Assembly: GCA_900544635.1 (NCBI GenBank)
Contig: UQVV01000019.1
Coordinates: forward strand, 1 to 15,667
Source: an uncultured Cloacibacillus sp.
Lineage (GTDB): Bacteria > Synergistota > Synergistia > Synergistales > Synergistaceae
Direction: 5' to 3'
DNA length: 15,667 nucleotides
Shown: one piece after another, positions 6,862-13,875 of the stretch
Layout: every line of letters starts with the position of its first letter
Numbering within the stretch: position 1 is the stretch's first letter
Made by a program: the position numbers and the translations under genes
The notes under the pieces: generated by a model
The model's database searches: none
What the model saw: the letters and a program-made list of their open reading frames with translations, nothing else
What the model was told of the DNA's origin: nothing

Positions 6862-7329
6862 ATGGCGTTTTTTGACAAGCTCAACGATCTCGCTAAGAGC
6901 GTGAAGGACGCGGCGAACGACGCCGTCGAAACCACGCGCATCAAAAGCCGCATAAGCTCGGAGAAGAGGGCCGTCGACGAGGCGTGCCGCAAGATAGGCG
7001 AGTACTACTACGCGAAGCGCGCCGGGGATATGGGCCCGGTCGACGACGACATTCTCGAATACTGCATAGAGATAGACGAACACATGAGGGTTATATCCGA
7101 GCTCGAAGCCGAGCTCGAGCGCGAGCGCGCGGCGAAGGAGGCGGCTGAGCCGTCTTTCGTGACTTGCCAGGCCTGCGGCGCGAAGAACGGCAAACAGGCG
7201 AAGTTCTGCCAGGAATGCGGTGCGCAGCTTGAGAAGCCCGCTCCCGCACTCAACGTCTGCCCGGCCTGCGGCGCGGTCAACGAAGAGGGCGCGAAGTTCT
7301 GCGTCGACTGCGGAGCGAAGCTCGGGTAA
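6862..7329 (+). CDS. Coiled-coil protein with two C-terminal zinc ribbons
   Basis: A protein of 155 residues. The N-terminal two thirds is charged and helical (1-95), with heptad-like spacing and a stretch rich in Glu and Arg at about 80-92, so a coiled coil is likely. Two short zinc ribbons follow: CQAC...CQEC (Cys 102, 105, 116, 119) and CPAC...CVDC (Cys 133, 136, 147, 150), each Cys-x2-Cys-x10-Cys-x2-Cys. The first ribbon is followed by a short Pro/Ala linker. No membrane segment or catalytic domain is visible. This arrangement is widespread in bacteria as 'zinc ribbon domain-containing protein' with no settled role; binding to protein partners is the usual suggestion. It has its own promoter and a G-rich ribosome site. 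prmA follows after 53 nt that include a 7-bp hairpin (7338-7356) without a T-run. Confidence 0.88.
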   Translation: MAFFDKLNDLAKSVKDAANDAVETTRIKSRISSEKRAVDEACRKIGEYYYAKRAGDMGPVDDDILEYCIEIDEHMRVISELEAELERERAAKEAAEPSFVTCQACGAKNGKQAKFCQECGAQLEKPAPALNVCPACGAVNEEGAKFCVDCGAKLG

Positions 7330-7382
7330 CGAAAGCTTCCCGCGGCGGACGCGGGAGTAATCTGCGGAAGGAGGCTGGCGCA

Positions 7383-8255
7383 ATGAACGCCGCTGACGGC
7401 TACTGGTGGTACATAACGATTAACACAAGCGCGGGCTGCGAGGATAATCTCCTTTCGCTCGCCGATATATCCGGAAGCATAGGAACGGAGCTTCAGGAAA
7501 TGCCGGACGGCGTTTCGAGGCTGCGCATGTATTATAAAAGCACGGAGGATATCTCCTTCTGGAGGAACAAGCTCTCCGAGGCGATGAAGGAATTCCCCGG
7601 CGTCGCGATAGAGGACTCCGGCAAGATAGAAAACCAGCCGTGGAACGTAGTAGTCGAGGAGGCCTTCCCGCCGCTGCCGGTGGGGCGCGGCCTCGTCGTC
7701 CTCGCGCCGTGGCACCGCGGCACGGAGCCCGCGGACCGCACCCCGCTTTACATCAATCCGGGCAGCGCCTTCGGCACGGGATATCACGAGAGCACGCAGA
7801 TAGTGCTCGAGCTGCTTGAAAAATATATGCGCCCCGGCATGACGACAGCCGACATCGGCACGGGGTCGGGCATCCTCACAATAGGCGCGCTGAAGCTCGG
7901 CGCGGAATTCGCCTACGCGCGCGACATAGACCCCGCGGTCATCGAGGAAGTGCGCAAGAATTTCGAGCTGAACGACCTGCCCTCCGAGAAGATAGACCTC
8001 GCGGTCGGCGACCTGCTCAAGGACTTCGGCCACAAGGCCGACATCCTGACGGCGAACATACTGCTCGACCCGCTCACTACGATGGTCGCGGACGTTCCCG
8101 CCGTGATAGGCGAAGAGGGGACGGCCATCTTCTCCGGTATGCTCGAGAAGGAAAAGCCGGTGTTCCTCGAAGCGCTCGCGAAGGCGCGCATGAAGCCCGT
8201 CGAGGAGCTCGTAAAAGGAGAATGGTGGGGTGTCGCTGCCAAGGCTGAGGCTTGA
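7383..8255 (+). CDS. prmA: Ribosomal protein L11 methyltransferase PrmA
   Basis: A SAM-dependent enzyme that trimethylates ribosomal protein L11; 290 residues, close to the family length. The N-terminal part (about 1-95) is the L11-recognition domain, and the rest is the Rossmann methyltransferase. INPGSAFGTGYHEST at about 124-138 is the PrmA signature. DIGTGSGILTIGALKLGA from 157 is SAM motif I, RDIDP at 180-184 supplies the acidic residue that holds the ribose, and TANILLDPL at about 223-231 is the catalytic-loop motif. ATG 7383 has AAGGAGG at 7368-7374. The 3' end overlaps rsmE by 26 nt. The prmA-rsmE order is common in bacteria. The SAM, GTGYH and NIL motifs are intact. Confidence 0.93.
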   Translation: MNAADGYWWYITINTSAGCEDNLLSLADISGSIGTELQEMPDGVSRLRMYYKSTEDISFWRNKLSEAMKEFPGVAIEDSGKIENQPWNVVVEEAFPPLPVGRGLVVLAPWHRGTEPADRTPLYINPGSAFGTGYHESTQIVLELLEKYMRPGMTTADIGTGSGILTIGALKLGAEFAYARDIDPAVIEEVRKNFELNDLPSEKIDLAVGDLLKDFGHKADILTANILLDPLTTMVADVPAVIGEEGTAIFSGMLEKEKPVFLEALAKARMKPVEELVKGEWWGVAAKAEA

Positions 8256-8949
8256 GCGCTGCTCCTGCAATAACGGAATCTGGACGATAGACGCGGAGGA
8301 GGCGCACCACCTCGTCCGCGTCCGTCATTGCTACACCGGCTCGCTCGTCGAGGGGCTGCTCGACGGCGAGAAGGTGACCCTGCGGCTGCACTGCGACGGC
8401 GCGCTTGTGACTGCGCGCGAGCTGTCGCGCGAGGCGGAGCCTGCCTTCGAGCCGCGCATGGAGCTTTTGCTCGGACTGCTCAAAAACGACCAGCTCGACG
8501 ACGCGCTGCGCTTCTGCGCGGAGACCGGCGTGTTCCGCATACATCTGCTCGTCTGCGAGCGCAGCGTGCCGCGATACGAAGGCTCGCGCCTCGACGATAA
8601 AATGAAGCGTTGGCGCAAAATCCTAGACGAAGCGACGAAGCAGGCGGGCGCAGCGACGCCGCCTGTCCTCTGCGCGCCCGTGCCCTTCGCGGAGTTCGAC
8701 TTCGACGGGCTGCCGGAGCAGAGGCTCGCGGCGCTGCTTTTCGACGGGGCGCGCCCGCTGCGCGATACGCGCATAGCGGAGAGCCTCGCCGCCGCGATAG
8801 GGCCGGAGGGCGACTGGTCGCCCGCGGAGAGCGCGCGGCTGCTCGCCGAGGGCTTCGCCCCCGTGCGCCTCGGCGCGAGGATAATGCGCGCGAGCACCGC
8901 CGTCGCATCCTTCTGCGCCTCGCTCGCGATGATGTACGAAAAACGTTAA
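8230..8949 (+). CDS. rsmE: 16S rRNA (uracil-1498-N3) methyltransferase RsmE
   Basis: A SPOUT-class (trefoil-knot) enzyme that methylates U1498 in the decoding region of 16S rRNA; 239 residues. An N-terminal PUA-like RNA-binding part contains AHHLVRVRH at 25-33. The catalytic domain contains RWRKILDEATKQAG at 127-140, AAIGPEGDWSPAE at 188-200 and LGARIMRASTA at 214-224; the last two form the knot and SAM pocket. The usual IGPEGGF reads IGPEGDW here, a modest departure. The GTG start at 8230 lies inside prmA, in a different frame, with AAAGGAG ending at 8220, so the two are translationally coupled. The opening MSLPRLRLER is normal for the family. Confidence 0.93.
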   Translation: MSLPRLRLERCSCNNGIWTIDAEEAHHLVRVRHCYTGSLVEGLLDGEKVTLRLHCDGALVTARELSREAEPAFEPRMELLLGLLKNDQLDDALRFCAETGVFRIHLLVCERSVPRYEGSRLDDKMKRWRKILDEATKQAGAATPPVLCAPVPFAEFDFDGLPEQRLAALLFDGARPLRDTRIAESLAAAIGPEGDWSPAESARLLAEGFAPVRLGARIMRASTAVASFCASLAMMYEKR

Positions 8950-8954
8950 AAAGC

Positions 8955-8983
8955 CGCGCGCGCCCGGAATTGCGCCGCGCGCG
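8955..8983 (+). other. GC hairpin between rsmE and lrgA
   Basis: An 8-bp CG-alternating stem (8955-8962 with 8976-8983) with a 13-nt loop has no T-run after it, so it is not a classic terminator. It ends 18 nt before the lrgA start and could affect lrgA translation or message stability. Confidence 0.35.
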
Positions 8984-9001
8984 TGAAATCGCAAAAATCC
9001 C

Positions 9002-9361
9002 ATGAAATATATAAAACAGGCTTTCATTATATTTTTTATAAGCTTTCTCGGAGAGCTTCTCAACAAGTACATTCCGCTGCCGGTTCCTGCCGGGGTCTAC
9101 GGCCTCGTGCTGCTGCTCGGCGCGCTCTGCTCCGGCGTCGTGAAGCTGCCGGACGTAGAGAATTTCGGCGCGCTCATGATAGAGATGATGCCGCTGATGT
9201 TCGTGCCTCCCGCGGCGGGGGTCATAGTCCATTATAAAGAGGTTCTGGCCGTCATAGCGCCCTTCACAGCCGCGGCGATAATATCGACCGCCGCGGTGAT
9301 GGCGGCGACCGGCTTCGTCACGCAGCGCATGATGCGCAGGAGGGGCGGAGACGGGAAATGA
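9002..9361 (+). CDS. lrgA: LrgA/CidA family membrane protein
   Basis: A small polytopic inner-membrane protein, 119 residues, with four hydrophobic segments and a basic C-terminus. MKYIKQAFIIFFISFLGELL opens the protein. LPVPAGVYGLVLLLGAL at about 26-42 and EMMPLMFVPPAAGVI at about 61-75 are the defining motifs of the LrgA/CidA family (the 'PIPxSxxGL' and 'MPLxFVP' regions). The family was first described as holin-like, acting in murein hydrolase control. B. subtilis PftAB, of the same family, imports pyruvate, and plant PLGG1 is an LrgA-LrgB fusion that moves glycolate/glycerate. There is no clear Shine-Dalgarno before ATG 9002, unlike the other genes here. It overlaps lrgB by ATGA. Either family name (lrgA or cidA) would be defensible. 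Confidence 0.88.
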   Translation: MKYIKQAFIIFFISFLGELLNKYIPLPVPAGVYGLVLLLGALCSGVVKLPDVENFGALMIEMMPLMFVPPAAGVIVHYKEVLAVIAPFTAAAIISTAAVMAATGFVTQRMMRRRGGDGK

Positions 9362-10050
9362 TCTCTGGCTCGGTGTATTTCGGCCTCGCGCTCACATGCG
9401 GGGCCTACGTCGTGGGCTGCGTCGTCCACAGGTTTGCGAAGACGCCGCTGCTGAACCCGCTCATCGTCACGAACGTGCTCGTAATAGCGTTCCTCGCGCT
9501 CACGGGCATAGCCTACGACGACTACTTCAACGGCGCGAAATATATAGGCGACCTGCTGACGCCCGCGACGGTCTGCCTCGCGATACCGCTCTACCGCCAG
9601 CTCCATCTGCTCAAGAAGCACGCCGCCGCGATATGCTGCGGCATAGCGGCGGGCGTCCTCGCCAACTCGCTCTGCATACTCCTTATGTCGCTGCTCTTCG
9701 GCTTCAGCCGCACGATGTACGTGACGCTGCTGCCGAAGTCGATCACGGCCGCGATTGCGATGCCGGTCTGCGAGGAGCTCGGCGGCATCCCGGCGATTAC
9801 GATGCTCGCGACGGTCATAACGGGGGCCTTCGGCTACATCTCCGCGCCCGCGCTGCTGAAGCTCGTCCGCGTCGGCGACAAGGTGGCGAAGGGCGTAGCC
9901 ATAGGCTCGAGCTCGCACGCCTTCGGCACGCTCAAGGCCTTCGAGATGGGCGAGGCCGAGGGCGCGATGAGCAGCCTCGCGATAGCGGCGGCGGGGCTTC
10001 TGACCGTCGCGATAGCGCCCTTCGCGTCGCTCCTTTTCTTCTGGCAGTAA
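9358..10050 (+). CDS. lrgB: LrgB/CidB family membrane protein
   Basis: Partner of the preceding gene, 230 residues, with about seven hydrophobic segments. The family signatures are clear: LLPKSITAAIAMPVCEELGG from 124, and KGVAIGSSSHAFGTLKAFE beginning at about 178, followed by EGAMSSLAIAAAGL. Ser-Ser-His-Ala-x-Gly-Thr is the most conserved part of LrgB proteins. The start overlaps the lrgA stop by 4 nt, with a purine-rich ribosome site upstream. With LrgA it probably forms a small-carboxylate transporter or a holin-like complex. Location next to a 2-hydroxyacid dehydrogenase operon favours the transporter reading (inference). The TAA lies in a run of six A residues that forms the T-tract of a terminator on the other strand. 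Confidence 0.9.
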   Translation: MISGSVYFGLALTCGAYVVGCVVHRFAKTPLLNPLIVTNVLVIAFLALTGIAYDDYFNGAKYIGDLLTPATVCLAIPLYRQLHLLKKHAAAICCGIAAGVLANSLCILLMSLLFGFSRTMYVTLLPKSITAAIAMPVCEELGGIPAITMLATVITGAFGYISAPALLKLVRVGDKVAKGVAIGSSSHAFGTLKAFEMGEAEGAMSSLAIAAAGLLTVAIAPFASLLFFWQ

Positions 10051-10098
10051 AAAAGTAAGGGGCCGCGCGCATAAGGCTGAGGATGCGCACGGCCTCTT
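10049..10098 (-). terminator. Intrinsic terminator on the minus strand just beyond lrgB
   Basis: Read on the minus strand, 10098-10083 pairs with 10072-10057 (14 pairs with two mismatches, 10-nt loop). Two bases later comes a run of six T residues (10054-10049). On the plus strand the same hairpin is followed only by a weak T-poor tail, so it serves mainly leftward transcription. Confidence 0.65.
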
Positions 10099-10259
10099 CG
10101 AAAGCGCAGCGGCTCGCCGCTGTCTGTTGAAAAGGAGAGTTGAAGTGAAGATTTAGAGCAGAAACTTGTAATTGCAAAAAACGCCGCCGAAAATTCGGAT
10201 GATTCGCGCCGCAGGATAATCATAAGAAACTATGTTCAATTTTACCTATTCTATACCCT
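10049..10259 (-). ncRNA. Candidate small RNA of about 210 nt
   Basis: A near-consensus promoter (10294-10266) and an intrinsic terminator (10098-10049) on the minus strand bracket about 210 nt with no convincing gene. Internal hairpins are visible: a perfect 6-bp stem with a 4-nt loop at 10107-10122 and a short one at 10189-10198. The only in-transcript frame with any ribosome-site spacing starts at a TTG near 10238 and would give 28 residues ending near 10152; it looks unconvincing. I do not recognise the RNA class and could not fold it as 6S, tmRNA, SRP or RNase P RNA by eye. Confidence 0.4.
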
Positions 10260-10265
10260 AATTAT

Positions 10266-10294
10266 ATTCTAGCCCCGCCGAGTAAGTTTGTCAA
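10266..10294 (-). promoter_or_regulatory. Near-consensus sigma-70-type promoter on the minus strand
   Basis: Minus-strand TTGACA (10294-10289, perfect -35) is separated by exactly 17 nt from TAGAAT (10271-10266, 5 of 6 to the -10 consensus). It sits in an A+T-rich block, and transcription is predicted to start near 10259, running leftward. It lies downstream of the etf operon terminators, so it is independent of that operon. Confidence 0.65.
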
Positions 10295-10415
10295 TAGATT
10301 TAAGCGCGCAAAACGAAATAAAATCTTGCTTGCGCGGACGCGCGATATTCATGTAAGCCGCGCGCCGCGCTTTTCTGCAAACCTCGGCGTTGAAATATGC
10401 AGAAGAAAGCGCATA

Positions 10416-10446
10416 AAAGGCGATAAACCGGCGTTTATTCGCCTTT
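10416..10446 (-). terminator. Second, tandem terminator of the etf/dehydrogenase operon
   Basis: A 13-bp stem with one bulged base (10416-10428 with 10433-10446) and a 4-nt loop. Read on the minus strand it ends in a T-run (CCTTTTATG), about 25 nt beyond the first terminator. Confidence 0.6.
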
Positions 10447-10469
10447 CCCGGCGGTTTTGCCGCAGGATA

Positions 10470-10510
10470 AAAGAGAGCCGCCCCGTTCGACGCGCGGGGC
10501 GGCTCTCTTT
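10470..10510 (-). terminator. Main terminator of the etf/dehydrogenase operon
   Basis: A perfect 16-bp stem (10470-10485 with 10495-10510) with a 9-nt loop begins 15 nt after the dehydrogenase stop. On the minus strand the stem ends in TTT and continues TATCC. Confidence 0.85.
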
Positions 10511-10524
10511 ATCTTATGCGCTCG

Positions 10525-11961
10525 CTATTCCTCTTCGAGCGGAGAGAACATCTTGCCGGGGTTCATTATGCCGAGCGGGTCGAAGGCCTTCTTGACGTCG
10601 CGCAGCACCTCGAGCTCCGCTGGCGATTTGTTTTCGAGCAGGATGTTCTGCTTGACGTGGCCGACGCCGTGCTCGCCGCTGCCGATGCCGCCGAGCGCTA
10701 TCGCCTCGCGTATCAGCGCGTTGAAGAACTCCTCGGCGTAGTGCGCCCAGCGCTCGGGGCTCATGCCCTCGGGCTTGAGCGGTATCGGGTGGATGTTGCC
10801 GTCGCCGATGTGCGAGATTATGCCTATCTCGACGTTCCAGTCGGCGCTGAGCTTCTTTATGCGGCGTATCATCTCCGGCACCGCCGAGAGCGGCACCATG
10901 AGGTCGCCCGACGAGCAGGCGTGCGGGTCCTTCGCGCGCATACCCTCGAGGCCGTTCTGGCGCACGTTCCACATAGCGGCGGAGTCCGTGCGGCTCTCCG
11001 CGACGAATACCTCGAACGCGCCGCATTCGAGGCATATCTTGCCGACCGTCTCGTAGCCGTCCTCGAGCTGTTCGTCGGTGTCGCCCTCGACCTGTATCAG
11101 AAGGTAGCCCTCGCTGCGCTCCTGCTCGGGCAGCGTGCAGCCGAGATACTCCGTCGTGTATTTGACGAGGTTCCTGTCCATGAATTCGCACGATATTATG
11201 CGCCGTCCGGAGCCGATGACCTTCGCGACGCTGTCGACGAGGCTTTCTAGCGTCGGATAGCAGGCGAGCAGGTTGACCGTCTTGCCGGGCTTCGGCTCGA
11301 GGTTGACTATGAGCTTCGTCGCTATCGCGAGGGTGCCCTCGCTGCCGACGAGCAGGTTGAGCAGGCTGTAGCCCCACGTGTCCTTGCGGTAGCGTCCGCC
11401 GAGCTCGAGCACCTCGCCCGAGGGCAGGACGACCTCCGCGCCGAGGATGTGGCGGCGCGTGTTGCCGTAGCGGATTACCTTGCCGCCGCCCGCGTTCGTC
11501 GCGAAGTTGCCGCCGATGAAGCTCGTCTCGGTGCTCATCGGGTAGCCCGCGTAGAGGAAGCCGTGCTCCGCCGCGGCGCGGCAGAGGTCGTTCGTGACGA
11601 CGCCCGGCTCGACGACCGCGACGCGGTTGACGGGGTCTATTTCGAGGATTTTATTCATGCGCTCGAGCGAGAGGACGATGCCGCCAGCAAGCGGCACGGC
11701 GCCGCCGTTGAGGCCGCTGCCCGCGCCGCGAGGCGTGACGGGTATGCGCTCGCGGCTCGCTATCTTCATTATGTCGGAGACCTGCTGGGTTGTGGAGGGC
11801 TTGACGACCGCCTCGGGCATGTGCCCCCAGACGCGCCCGGCCTGATCCCACGCGTAGTTGTCGAGCTGCTCCGCGTCGTCCATCACGACGCCGCCGGGGC
11901 CCGTGACGGCGCGCAGCTCGTCGTATATCGCCTTCGTGACTTTGCCGTAGCGGGTCATCAT
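10525..11961 (-). CDS. FAD-linked 2-hydroxyacid dehydrogenase (GlcD/LctD type)
   Basis: A cytoplasmic flavoprotein of the vanillyl-alcohol-oxidase superfamily, 478 residues from ATG 11961 (477 if the adjacent ATG 11958 is used). The FAD-binding domain shows VTPRGAGSGLNGG at 75-87, GGNFATNAGG at 150-159 and GSEGTLAI at 206-213. The C-terminal FAD-oxidase domain shows SHIGDGNIHP at 383-392 and GGIGSGEHGVG at 424-434, the His-containing substrate and metal site of D-lactate/glycolate dehydrogenases, and ends with DPLGIMNPGKMF. There is no Fe-S extension. The start overlaps the etfA stop by ATGA. The etfB-etfA-dehydrogenase order matches the lactate dehydrogenase/Etf operon lctBCD of Acetobacterium woodii, so lactate is the leading substrate; glycolate, 2-hydroxyglutarate or other 2-hydroxyacids are possible. 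The open frame runs upstream to 12432 but that part lies inside etfA and is not coding. Confidence 0.9.
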   Translation of the reverse strand: MMTRYGKVTKAIYDELRAVTGPGGVVMDDAEQLDNYAWDQAGRVWGHMPEAVVKPSTTQQVSDIMKIASRERIPVTPRGAGSGLNGGAVPLAGGIVLSLERMNKILEIDPVNRVAVVEPGVVTNDLCRAAAEHGFLYAGYPMSTETSFIGGNFATNAGGGKVIRYGNTRRHILGAEVVLPSGEVLELGGRYRKDTWGYSLLNLLVGSEGTLAIATKLIVNLEPKPGKTVNLLACYPTLESLVDSVAKVIGSGRRIISCEFMDRNLVKYTTEYLGCTLPEQERSEGYLLIQVEGDTDEQLEDGYETVGKICLECGAFEVFVAESRTDSAAMWNVRQNGLEGMRAKDPHACSSGDLMVPLSAVPEMIRRIKKLSADWNVEIGIISHIGDGNIHPIPLKPEGMSPERWAHYAEEFFNALIREAIALGGIGSGEHGVGHVKQNILLENKSPAELEVLRDVKKAFDPLGIMNPGKMFSPLEEE

Positions 11962-12959
11962 TCCAGCCCCTTGTATTTTTTGACCGCCGCGATAAGCGCG
12001 TTCAGCACTTCCATCGCGTCGCCCTGCACCGAAAGGTCCGCGACGCGGAAAATCGGCGCTTCCGGGTCGGTGTTGACCGCTATGACGGTCTCCGCGCCCG
12101 ACATGCCCGCTATGTGCTGCACCGCGCCCGATATGCCGAAGGCGAGGTAGAGGCGCGGCGTCACGGATTTTCCGGAAAGTCCGACCTGCGCGGAGTAGGG
12201 GGCCCAGCCGAGGTCTACCGCCATGCGCGAGGCCCCGACGGTGCCGCCGAGCAGCTCCGCAAGCTCCGCGAGCTTCGCGAAATTCTTGGCGTTCTTCATC
12301 CCCTTGCCGCCCGCGACTATTATCTCCGCCTCCTGCAGGGGCAGGCCGACGCTCTTCTCTGCGTCGAAGCCGATGAATTTTATCAGCGAGCGCATCGCAT
12401 CGTCCGCGGGCTTGAAGCGCACGACCTCGCACCCGCGCGACGCGTCGGGCGAAAGCGGGCGCTTCGACTTAGGCCGCACGGTACACATCTGCGGGTCGCG
12501 GCCCTTCGTCTTGATGTCCGCCATGACGTTGCCGCCTATCGCGGGGCGCGTCTGCACCAGGCGCTTGCTCTCCGGGTCTATCGCGAGCTCCGTGCAGTCG
12601 GCGGTCAGCCCGCAGCCGAGGCGCGCGCTGAGCATCGGCATGACGGTGCGTCCCTGCGTCGTCGCCGAGGCTATCAGTATCGACGGCCCACGCTCCTCGA
12701 TGAGCTCCGCGAGCGCCTTGCAGGCTATGTCCGCCTTGAAATACTCGAATTCCGGCTCGTCTGCGACGTAGACCTTGTCCGCGCCGTAGGCCGCGAGCGA
12801 CTGAGCGGCCTCGAGCACGCCGCTTCCCATGACGACGCTCGCGAGCGGAGCGCCGAGCGCGTCGGCGAGCTCGCGTCCCCACGCGAGCAGCTCGCGCGAT
12901 ACGGGGTGTATTACGCCGCCGCGCACCTCCGCGAGCGTCCAGACTTCACCGCACTTCAT
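11958..12959 (-). CDS. etfA: Electron transfer flavoprotein subunit alpha
   Basis: Alpha subunit of an electron transfer flavoprotein, 333 residues, which binds the FAD that passes electrons to or from the partner dehydrogenase. The N-terminal domain begins at once with GEVWTLAEV; there is no N-terminal [4Fe-4S] ferredoxin domain as found in some bifurcating EtfA/LctC proteins. ASATTQGRTVMPMLSARLG from 98 is the usual mid-region motif. The FAD domain at about 259-304 reads VGLSGKSVTPRLYLAFGISG, then AVQHIAGM and AVNTDPEAPIF; GISGA-QH is typical of the bifurcating-type EtfA. The start overlaps the etfB stop by ATGA. A dedicated partner of the downstream dehydrogenase is likely. Confidence 0.93.
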   Translation of the reverse strand: MKCGEVWTLAEVRGGVIHPVSRELLAWGRELADALGAPLASVVMGSGVLEAAQSLAAYGADKVYVADEPEFEYFKADIACKALAELIEERGPSILIASATTQGRTVMPMLSARLGCGLTADCTELAIDPESKRLVQTRPAIGGNVMADIKTKGRDPQMCTVRPKSKRPLSPDASRGCEVVRFKPADDAMRSLIKFIGFDAEKSVGLPLQEAEIIVAGGKGMKNAKNFAKLAELAELLGGTVGASRMAVDLGWAPYSAQVGLSGKSVTPRLYLAFGISGAVQHIAGMSGAETVIAVNTDPEAPIFRVADLSVQGDAMEVLNALIAAVKKYKGLE

Positions 12960-13768
12960 CTTGCCGCCTCCAGACAGTTCTTATCTTCGAGAACCTTCAT
13001 CATTTCGCCTATCGCGGATTCCAGTCCCTCGGCTGAGTTTATCCTGCGTCCCTGGCGCGTCACCTTCGGATATGTTACGCGCACGACCTGCGTCGCGGAG
13101 CCGGAAAGCCCCGTCTCCGAGCCGTCCATGTGAAGGTCGTCCGCCGTCTGCGACGGTATCGCGGCGGCCTTCGCGCGCAGCTTGCCGCCGAGCGTGCAGA
13201 GGCGCGGAATGTTCATCTCCTTGACGGGAATGACAATCGCGGGCAGCGGCGCTTCGACCGTCTCATGTCCGCCCTCGACGGCGCGCGTGACGCGGATGCG
13301 CTCGTCGGTCAGCTCGTCTATCGCGCTGACGTAGGAGAGCACCGTGACGCCCATCAGCTCGGCGCAGGCCGGGCCGACCTGCCCCGTCTCGCCGTCCGTC
13401 GCGCGCTCGCCCGCGAAAAGCAGGTCGAACGGCCCCGCCGCGAGCAGCGCGCGCGAAAGGGTGCGCGCCGTAGCGAGCGTGTCCGCGCCGCCGAACTTCC
13501 TGTCCGAGAGCAGCAGCCCCTTGTCGCAGCCCATCGCTATCGCGTAGCGCACGGCCTTCAGAGCCGCGGGCGGCCCCATAGTCACCGCCGTTATCTCAAC
13601 CTCGCCCGCGGGACGCGACTCCTTGAGGCGCACCGCGGCCTCGACGGCGTGAAGGTCGAGCGGGTTCAGCTCCGCTTCGACGCCGTCGCGTATCATCGTG
13701 CCGGTCTTTTCGTCGATCTTGACTGTGTCGACCGCCGGCACCTGCTTTATAAGTACGGCTATCCGCAA
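12956..13768 (-). CDS. etfB: Electron transfer flavoprotein subunit beta
   Basis: Beta subunit of the electron transfer flavoprotein, 270 residues from TTG 13768. The longer open frame reaches 13837, but only the TTG has a ribosome site (GGGAGG, minus strand 13782-13777, 8-nt spacer), and the protein then opens MRIAVLIKQVPAVD as EtfB proteins do. NPLDLHAVEAAVRLKE begins at 35. SDRKFGGADTLATARTL at about 88-104 and GERATDGETGQVGP at 120-133 form the nucleotide/second-flavin site. The GADT-AT and DG-T-QVGP forms resemble electron-bifurcating EtfB, whereas canonical mitochondrial-type EtfB reads DDDCNQTGQ there. It is the first gene of the operon; a consensus -10 lies about 100 nt upstream. Confidence 0.93.
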   Translation of the reverse strand: MRIAVLIKQVPAVDTVKIDEKTGTMIRDGVEAELNPLDLHAVEAAVRLKESRPAGEVEITAVTMGPPAALKAVRYAIAMGCDKGLLLSDRKFGGADTLATARTLSRALLAAGPFDLLFAGERATDGETGQVGPACAELMGVTVLSYVSAIDELTDERIRVTRAVEGGHETVEAPLPAIVIPVKEMNIPRLCTLGGKLRAKAAAIPSQTADDLHMDGSETGLSGSATQVVRVTYPKVTRQGRRINSAEGLESAIGEMMKVLEDKNCLEAAR

Positions 13769-13776
13769 AATTCTTT

Positions 13777-13782
13777 CCTCCC
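13777..13782 (-). promoter_or_regulatory. Ribosome binding site that fixes the etfB start at TTG 13768
   Basis: GGGAGG on the minus strand, 8 nt before TTG 13768. No ATG or GTG in frame nearby has a comparable site. Confidence 0.7.
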
Positions 13783-13869
13783 TGCCGAAATTTCCGTTTG
13801 TGCGGCTTTCTGTGTCTCCGGCGCGGCTTTTGCGCATCGTTCCCGACGCCGGAAAGAGTAATACGCTTC

Positions 13870-13875
13870 ATTATA
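13870..13875 (-). promoter_or_regulatory. Probable -10 element of the etfB operon
   Basis: Minus-strand TATAAT is a perfect -10 hexamer. I see no good -35 at 16-18 nt upstream, so an activator may be needed. The predicted leader before the etfB start is about 95 nt. Confidence 0.45.

Larger units (their letters stand above)
10051..10524. other. Convergent intergenic region of about 470 nt
   Basis: It holds, left to right, the terminator and body of the candidate small RNA, an A+T-rich block at about 10215-10325 that contains its promoter, and two minus-strand terminators for the etf operon. On the plus strand AAAGGAGAG at 10132-10140 looks like a ribosome site but is followed only by immediately closed frames (GTG AAG ATT TAG), so no plus-strand gene is called. 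Confidence 0.6.

Noticed and set aside
7008..8270. 420-codon minus-strand frame across the zinc-ribbon gene and prmA
   Set aside because: It spans two genes with clear plus-strand motifs and has no recognisable domain; same codon-bias artefact.
10132..10156. Good-looking Shine-Dalgarno (AAAGGAGAG) on the plus strand
   Set aside because: Frames following it close within three codons, so no gene can be called. It may be chance or the remnant of a deleted gene.
9834..10223. Minus-strand 129-codon frame starting inside the candidate small RNA
   Set aside because: It runs through the minus-strand terminator and deep into lrgB antisense, with no ribosome site at its ATG. It is more likely chance within a non-coding transcript.
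11962..12432. Upstream extension of the dehydrogenase frame
   Set aside because: It is an alternative frame inside etfA on the same strand. The protein start at 11961 or 11958 has a ribosome site and gives the normal family N-terminus.
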